Below, piece by piece: positions 58,809 through 64,000 of a stretch of DNA of 64,000 bases. Numbering within the stretch: the stretch's first letter is position 1; the number at the start of each line of letters is the position of its first letter. A model generated the notes under the pieces. That model was not told the DNA's origin. It ran no database searches and saw nothing but the letters and a program-made list of their open reading frames with translations. The DNA is from Theobroma cacao (lineage: Eukaryota > Streptophyta > Magnoliopsida > Malvales > Malvaceae): NCBI RefSeq assembly GCF_000208745.1, contig NC_030856.1, positions 20,002,851-20,066,850 of the forward strand. Reading direction: 5' to 3'. The position numbers and the translations under genes are program-made.

Positions 58809-59022
58809 ATTAAGCCCAATTCCTTTAGTTCCTACAAAAAATATAAAAATTAATAAATAACAATCAAATTAAAAGAAATAACATAAAATGAAAGTAACTC
58901 ACTTTAAAATAAACTAATTATAAAAACAACTAAAAATAAATAAATTATAATTGAAAATTGAGGACATAGCTATATTTAATAACAAAATTGGACTAAAATA
59001 ATTCTATAAAATAGAATCATCA
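58809..59022 (-). repeat. Athila-type LTR fragment, right part
   Basis: Continues the LTR interrupted at 55693 and ends TTCTATAAAATAGAATCATCA at 59022, equivalent to CTCTATATCATAGAGTTATCA of the Athila-like copies, including the short terminal inverted repeat. Confidence 0.65.
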
Positions 59023-59025
59023 ATA

Positions 59026-59590
59026 ATTTTCTTGAAAATTTATAGGTGAGAGAGCTTTCTTAATTCTACCAAAAAGGTTGGAGAATTTAAGAGAAATTTC
59101 AATTAAAGGATTTTTTTAATATAATAAAAGAAGTTTGAAATAAACATATAAAATAAGTTTAATATAGATTAATGATTAAATAGCAACTTTTCGATGATGG
59201 AATTTCAAGAACGTTGTAAGGGATAATTTTCTTGAAAATTTCTAAGTAAGAATATTTTCTTCAGTTTTGCCATAAGTATTAGAGTATTCAAGAGACATTT
59301 CAATATCAAGAGATATTTATTTATTTGAAAAATAAATAAATATAAATTTAAACAAATAAATGAGTAAATAAAAATTTTCTAATGATGAAATTTCGAGAAG
59401 GTTATAAGTAATAACTTTAAGAAAATTTCTAGGTGAGAAATTTTTCTCCAATTTTGTCATAAGTATTGGAGTGTTCAGGAAATATTTCAATATCAAAAGA
59501 TTTTATTTGTTTTAAAACAATAAAATAAAATACTTAAAATATAAAAAATAATTAAGGAAAATAAGATTGAATATTGAATCTAAAGATTAT
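59026..59590. repeat. Tandem repeat of about 190 bp, roughly three units
   Basis: Units begin TTTTCTTGAAAATTT(A/C)TA(G/A)GT at about 59029, 59229 and 59416 and share GTATTGGAGTATTCAAGAGACATTTCAATATCAA and ATGATGGAATTTC(A/G)AGAA(C/G)GTTATAAG. Units differ by 10-20 bp in AT-rich linkers. No open frame. It abuts the end of the Athila-type LTR. Confidence 0.75.
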
Positions 59591-60041
59591 TTATTAAGGT
59601 TAAAAAGTATAACACATAATTAAATAAGTACCACGTAGTGGGCTTTGTCAGGGTGTTAATACCTTCCTCACATGTAACTATACTTCCGAGCCTAACTTGT
59701 TTCGAAGATTCGTTTAAATGAACCTAAGTCAAGTTTATAACTCATTAAAAGGTATAGATTCACCTAGTTGATCAATCACACCTAAATAAAAAAGATTAAT
59801 GATGACTCCTCTTTCATGTCAAATATTTGAGTTTACAGACTTAGACATTAAGACAAATGTCGTTGGGTATAGTATGAATTGTATAGAGATATATCAATTG
59901 TCTATAGAGGAATCATAACCTTGAGTGATAAGCAATAAGAAGTATCTCGTAGACTAGTTGATTGGTATTTGCTTTTATGCAAATCCTTGGCCAAGGTATA
60001 ATGAGGATTCAAAAAAAAGGGAGTTTTCATGGAATCTTCAT
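59591..60041. other. Gypsy-like UTR fragment, unclassified
   Basis: Contains GGGCTTTGTCAGGGTGTTAATACCTTCC, a phrase I associate with 5' untranslated regions of large plant gypsy (Tat/Ogre-like) elements, and sequence shared in inverted form with 47671-47815. No gene. Confidence 0.4.
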
Positions 60042-60476
60042 TGTCACGACCCGGTACTCCTTTCGAGCTTGTGACAACCGTCGCAATGTCTTAATAGACA
60101 TTTATTACTCGAAATGTCAACCGAAAACTCGCAAGGCTCTTGCATCAATTTTACGTCTCCCCTGTGAGCAACAGTTACTAAATATCATGTTTTAAGAGAA
60201 TATACACTATTTTTAAATCAAAAACAAACAAAAATAATTTTTGCCACACAGGGGTATTTTGGTCATTTTTATCTGAAAACTTTGAAACTTGGTGAAAATA
60301 CAGCATACGATAGAAAATATACATTTCTCATCTAAAAATAATTTTAGTAATCTAAATCATCCATTTAAAATGAAATTTTGGCTAATCAAACTAAATAAAA
60401 ATATTAAATAAAATATTTCATTTTCTTATAAAACAATATTTATAGAATCCTACATAAATAATTTTTATAGCGTAAG

Positions 60477-61000
60477 TGACGTCGGGACGTTGTAAATACG
60501 TGAAAGACACCAATCGTGGCGAGGTTGAAAAACCCACTAAGGTGAATCACCAATCTTGGCAAGGTTGAAAACCCCACTAAGGTGAAAAATAGTCAAAATC
60601 CCACTTTGGTTGGTTAGGCCAAAGATACTAAAACCTCTTACTCTTTAAAAGAGTCTAGAGAAATAAGTACTCTTACTTAAGAAAATATTATTTATTAACT
60701 CTCAACTCTGAATGTCTCATAACTAAGCCTAAGGGTCCTATTTATAGTATTATAGACCTAAATCCTAATAAAACTCTACTTCTAGTTATCAAATACAATT
60801 AGAATAATTAATAAGAGATTTAAATAAAATAGGCATTCTATTCCTAAATAGAACATGACTATCCTAATTAAATACTAATTCTTAAAAGTATTAAAATAAA
60901 AATAAGAAAAGAATCCTAATCTAAATAAAATAAAAAAAATAAAATCCTAAATCAACTAAATTAGCAAAAACTAAATACAATCCTAGACGCTCTTACGTCA
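60477..61000 (-). repeat. 3' LTR of compact element (524 bp)
   Basis: Highly similar to 63162-63700, with most differences in the first 35 bp. It contains a tandem pair of 40-bp units (60508-60547 and 60548-60587, CACCAATC(G/T)TGGC...CCCACTAAGGTGAA), also present in the other LTR from about 63206. Confidence 0.88.
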
Positions 61001-61011
61001 TTCTCCTCGGG

Positions 61012-61425
61012 TCAGAAAAACTCAGCTCTGAAGAGTAGGCCTGGACATACTCCATGTTGATGTTTGGATCCATATATTGTCATAGTCCATACCAACCATT
61101 TGATCAATTCATCCATTGTTTTGAAGGTTGTTTTCCATTCATCTCCAAGTCGTATTCGAATTTGTTGATATCCTTTCTTCAAATCGATCTTCAAAAACAC
61201 TCTAGAGCCAATGAACATGTCATCCAATCGAGGGATAGGAAAATCATACTTAACTGTAGTCTTGTTAACGGCATGGTTGTCCACAAAGCTTTTCGATAAG
61301 TTTCCCGAACTTTGGTTGACCAATTTTGTTTGACCATATATGGGTGAAGATACTTCATTCTCCTTGGAGACTAATAAGAGACATAAATGGTTTGGCTCAC
61401 AATAAGCTTTGTTTAAGCTAGACAT
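61012..61425 (-). pseudogene. Reverse transcriptase fragment of compact element
   Basis: Contains [50 protein letters not shown] and then a divergent short tail ending at 61012 next to the PPT. The IDLKKGY block carries the first RT catalytic Asp, but the YxDD box, connection, RNase H and integrase are all gone. Upstream, the sequence joins PR to RT after a deletion: the fingers are replaced by a short unrelated stretch around [13 protein letters not shown]. Confidence 0.8.
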
Positions 61426-61429
61426 AGTG

Positions 61430-61990
61430 ATGAGTGTTTTATCTTTTTATTGTCGTTTTGGTCGATCTTCTGGCTTTAATGGAGTTAACATAATTTTTAC
61501 TCCATCCTTAATGAAGGAATAAGTATTCTTGTATTAATCATGGTGAGCTTGACGATCATATTGCCATGGGCGTCCTAACAACAAGTGGCAAGCGTCCATT
61601 GGGATAACATCGCATCAAACTTCGTTTTCATACTTATTTCCAATAGAGAATTGAACACAACAGCGCTTTGTTACCTTAACTTCGTTTCCTTTTCTCAACC
61701 ATTGTAGCTTGTAAGGATGACGATGTACTTCAGTTGGAATTTTCAACTTTTCCACCATGTAGTGGGCAACAACATTCTCACAACTTCCACTATCAATAAT
61801 AACATTACAAACTTTCCCTTGAGATGTGCACCTCGTATAGAATATGTTGTGACGAAGCCAACTTTCATCTTCAGTCATCATAGCAGTGTTAAGGTTACGA
61901 CGAACAACAAGAGCTTCTCCATGGTCAGTAGAAATTTCTTCTATCTCTTCATTGTTGAAATTCTCTAGCTCATTCTTTATTTTGTCATCA
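61430..61990 (-). pseudogene. Aspartic protease region of compact element
   Basis: HNIFYTRCTSQGKVCNVIIDSGSCENVVAHYMVEKLKIPTEVHRHPYKLQWLRKGNEVKVTKRC: DSG active site intact, followed by the HPYKLQWL block usual in this group of plant gypsy proteases. A stop follows at 61615, but protease-like sequence (DACHLLLGRPWQYD) continues to about 61550 before the RT junction. Confidence 0.82.
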
Positions 61991-63008
61991 TATTCATCAT
62001 AAACTGGTTCTAATTTTTCCCAATGCACATAATCTTCTTCTTCTACTAAGGAAATAATTCTTCGATTCGGACAATCAGAAGCAATATGTCCAAATCCTTG
62101 GCATTTGAAGCACTTTTTGTTGACATTAGAAGCACGAGTAGAAGTAGTCTCTTTATCGTTACTAGTTGCAGTTTTGGAAGAGTTTACCATTGGAGGCGGG
62201 ATGGTTACTGAACTCTGACTTCCATTGTTTGAGGTAGATTCTTGTTGTCTAGGTGAACTCATTGACCTTTTTCGTTATTGTTGTTTTTAACCTTTAATGC
62301 TAATCTGATGACATCATTTAGGTTCCAATATGGTTGTAGTTGAACAACATCTGCAATTTCAACATTGAGACCCCCAAGATAACGAGCTATAGTTTGTTCT
62401 TCATGCTCATGGACATCGCACTTCATATGAAGTTGTTCGAACTCCATTGTATATTCTTCCCCCGTCATTGTTTTTTGCCTCAAGTTATGAAATTTGATAA
62501 AAATTTCTTGTCGATAATGCCCAAGAAGGAACTTACGCTTGAGTTCTCAACGCATCTTATCCCATATTCTAATCTTGTTGCGACCTTCTCTTTCTCGTTG
62601 TCTTTTTAGATTTTCCCACCAAATAGAAGTGTGTTTCTTCAATTTAATCGCCACAAGCTTCAAATATTTTTCATCGGGAATATCTTTGAGCTCGAAAACT
62701 CTTTTTACTGTGTAGAGCCAATCAAGAAAGTCATTAGGATGAAGTCTTCCTTCAAACTCAGGAATGTCGATTTTGATTCTCAAATCTCTAGCAGCAGTAG
62801 TTCTCAGGCGACGAATAGGTACTTCTTCATCAGAGGACGAATTTTGATGAAACGGGTTGGTGTCATTCTCTTCATCACTAGAGCTGCTATTGTTAATTTG
62901 AGCATCACGTCTTGCGAATTGCTCTTGTAATTCTTGAATTTGCTGACGTAGTTCTGCAATCTCAATCTCGTGATCATCTCTTTGACGATTTTGACGTCTT
63001 AACGGCAT
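61990..63008 (-). pseudogene. Gag of compact element with zinc knuckle
   Basis: Starts at 63008 (MPLRRQNRQRDDHEIEIAEL) with an N-terminal coiled-coil-like stretch (EIAELRQQIQELQEQFARRD) and a Ser/Asp/Glu-rich linker. The core follows (DIPEFEGRLHPNDFLDWLYTVKRVFELKDIPDEKYLKLVAIKLKKHTSIWWENL). A TGA stop (62547) where the family has Arg (CGA) separates it from TGEEYTMEFEQLHMKCDVHEHEEQTIARYLGGL. After a -1 shift at about 62260 comes KCFKCQGFGHIASDCPNR (CCHC knuckle). Only two lesions separate the three segments. Confidence 0.85.
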
Positions 63009-63147
63009 TTTATTGTATGATGATAATGATGTGGTGATGTAGAAAAAAAAAAGATGATATAACTATAAAGCAATAAAATTACCCGAACAGGGAGTATCGA
63101 AACTCGACAGCGAACCTGAACTTATGCAGTGAATAATAATCCTCCCG

Positions 63148-63158
63148 CTCTAATACCA
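63148..63158 (-). promoter_or_regulatory. Primer-binding site for initiator-Met tRNA (compact element)
   Basis: Plus-strand CTCTAATACCA matches the 3' end of plant initiator-Met tRNA, CTCTGATACCA, at 10 of 11 bases. It sits three bases from the LTR end at 63162. Confidence 0.82.
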
Positions 63159-63161
63159 AAC

Positions 63162-63700
63162 TGATGCCGAAGCGTTATGAAGACATTTGGGCATTATGAA
63201 AGACACCAATCATGGCAAGGTTAAAAACCCCACTAAAGTGAATAACCAATCTTGGCAAGGTTGAAAACCCCACTAAGGTGAAAAATAGCCAAAATCCAAC
63301 TTTGGTTGGCTAGGCCAAAGATATTAAAACCTCTTACTCTTTTGAAAAGAGTCTAGAGAAAATAAGCACTCTTGCTTACTAAAGAAAATATTCTTTATTA
63401 ATTCTCAATTTGAATGTCTCATAACTAAGCCTAAGGGTCCTATTTATAGTATTATAGGCCTAAATCTTAATAAAACTCTACTTCTAGTTATCTAATACAA
63501 TTAGAATAATTAATAAGAGATTTAAATAAAATAGGTGTTATATTCCTAAATAGAACATGACTATCCTAATTAAATACTAATTCTTAAAAGTATTAAAATA
63601 AAATAAGAAAAGAATCCTAATTTTAAATAAAATAAAAAAATAAATCCTAAATCAACTAAATTAGCAAAAACTAAATACAATCCTAGACGCTCCTGTGTCA
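63162..63700 (-). repeat. 5' LTR of compact element (539 bp)
   Basis: Limits TGATGCCGAAGCG (63162) and GCTCCTGTGTCA (63700). Carries the same 40-bp internal duplication as the partner LTR, so that duplication predates the last transposition. Confidence 0.88.
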
Positions 63701-64000
63701 TTAAGAGCAAAATAAATTCATATATAATAGCACACTAAACCAGGTATATAAAAATATTCTACAATGACATGTAGGCTCCAAAATAATCGAAAATATACAA
63801 GATTGTAGACTTTTGATTTCTAAGGATGCTAATCCAAATGCAACCCTCGACAAAATCGACGGTCTACAGATTGCCCTGAGCTGAAATGGGTAAAAAGAAA
63901 GGATGAGTTTTTTATAAACCCAGTGAGTAGGCAAATTTCATCTATAACATCTAAAGCCGAGTAAATGGAGACAGTTAAATCATCCCATCATAATATAGTT

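Larger units (their letters stand above)
60477..63700 (-). mobile_element. Compact non-autonomous Ty3/gypsy element, 3.2 kb, with TSD
   Basis: Two LTRs (63700-63162 as 5' LTR, 61000-60477 as 3' LTR) with TGA..TCA ends, a PBS for initiator-Met tRNA (63158-63148), gag with zinc knuckle, protease, a short RT piece and a PPT (GAGGAGAA, 61001-61010 minus). Flanks GTAAG (60472-60476) and TTAAG (63701-63705) form a 5-bp TSD with one mismatch, and the pre-insertion sequence is visible at 10421 (GCGTAAAAGC). RT palm, RNase H and integrase are deleted. The gag style suggests a chromovirus-like lineage with short LTRs (not Tekay); lineage is inference. It would need proteins in trans. Confidence 0.88.
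60042..64000 (-). repeat. Chromovirus (Tekay/Del-like) LTR, interrupted and running off the window
   Basis: Begins TGTCACGACCCGGTACTCC (60042), reverse-oriented relative to the solo LTR at 55694. It is colinear with 9977-10425 up to about 60476, then is interrupted by a complete small retroelement (60477-63700). It resumes at 63701 with AGAGCAAAATAAATTCATATATAAT (cf. 10427) and continues to the window end. Whether it is a solo LTR or part of a full element cannot be told here. Confidence 0.85.

Noticed and set aside
63701..63934. Small frame near the window end and its mirror at about 58142-58360
   Set aside because: Both are the same LTR sequence in opposite orientation; similarity reflects the repeat, not a conserved gene.

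Overview
This is plant nuclear DNA, most likely from a dicot. It is AT-rich, has no operons, and holds long terminal repeats (LTRs), plant Ty3/gypsy retrotransposon proteins, tRNA-primed binding sites, and two intron-containing G-type (S-locus) lectin receptor-like kinase genes with the seven-exon layout usual in land plants. I could not determine the species. I saw no rRNA, tRNA or CRISPR locus. Nearly everything outside the kinase pair is retrotransposon, mostly dead and repeatedly nested.

Layout. 1-12900: a forward chromovirus LTR (Tekay/Del-like by resemblance) abuts, in inverted orientation, a degenerate minus-strand element of the same family (gag, protease, RT, RNase H, integrase with chromodomain-like tail, and a complete 2.9 kb 5' LTR). 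12901-17031: a decayed gag fragment, a hAT transposase pseudogene and a diverged LTR piece. 17032-39110: a minus-strand array of Athila-like sequence in which four LTR copies are separated by three complementary incomplete internal regions. It can be read as one element (gag-pol at 32.7-37.3 kb, env-like gene at 26.4-30.4 kb) carrying two later insertions, followed by a deletion derivative that shares its LTR. A forward chromovirus solo LTR with a 5-bp target duplication splits the env-like gene. 39111-42918: a mosaic of LTR fragments with a minisatellite.

42919-50846 is the only host-gene region: two divergently oriented G-type lectin kinase genes. The minus-strand copy has lost its 5' end but is otherwise open across seven in-phase exons. 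The plus-strand copy keeps its 5' end and an intact-looking kinase domain, but has a frameshift in the lectin domain and an out-of-frame deletion of the second half of PAN plus the transmembrane exon. Neither can encode the normal receptor.

50847-64000 returns to repeats: a roughly 22-copy, 47-bp minisatellite whose units carry a small inverted repeat (51885-52890), an Athila-type LTR split by a second chromovirus solo LTR with a perfect TSD (55694-58808), a tandem repeat of about 190 bp, and a minus-strand chromovirus LTR interrupted by a compact 3.2 kb non-autonomous gypsy element that keeps both LTRs, PBS, PPT and a near-perfect TSD (60477-63700).

The genes do not form a pathway. The window records successive insertions, LTR-LTR recombination and decay by mostly C:G to T:A changes. 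Family assignments rest on recognised protein motifs and remembered family resemblance, not on database searches.
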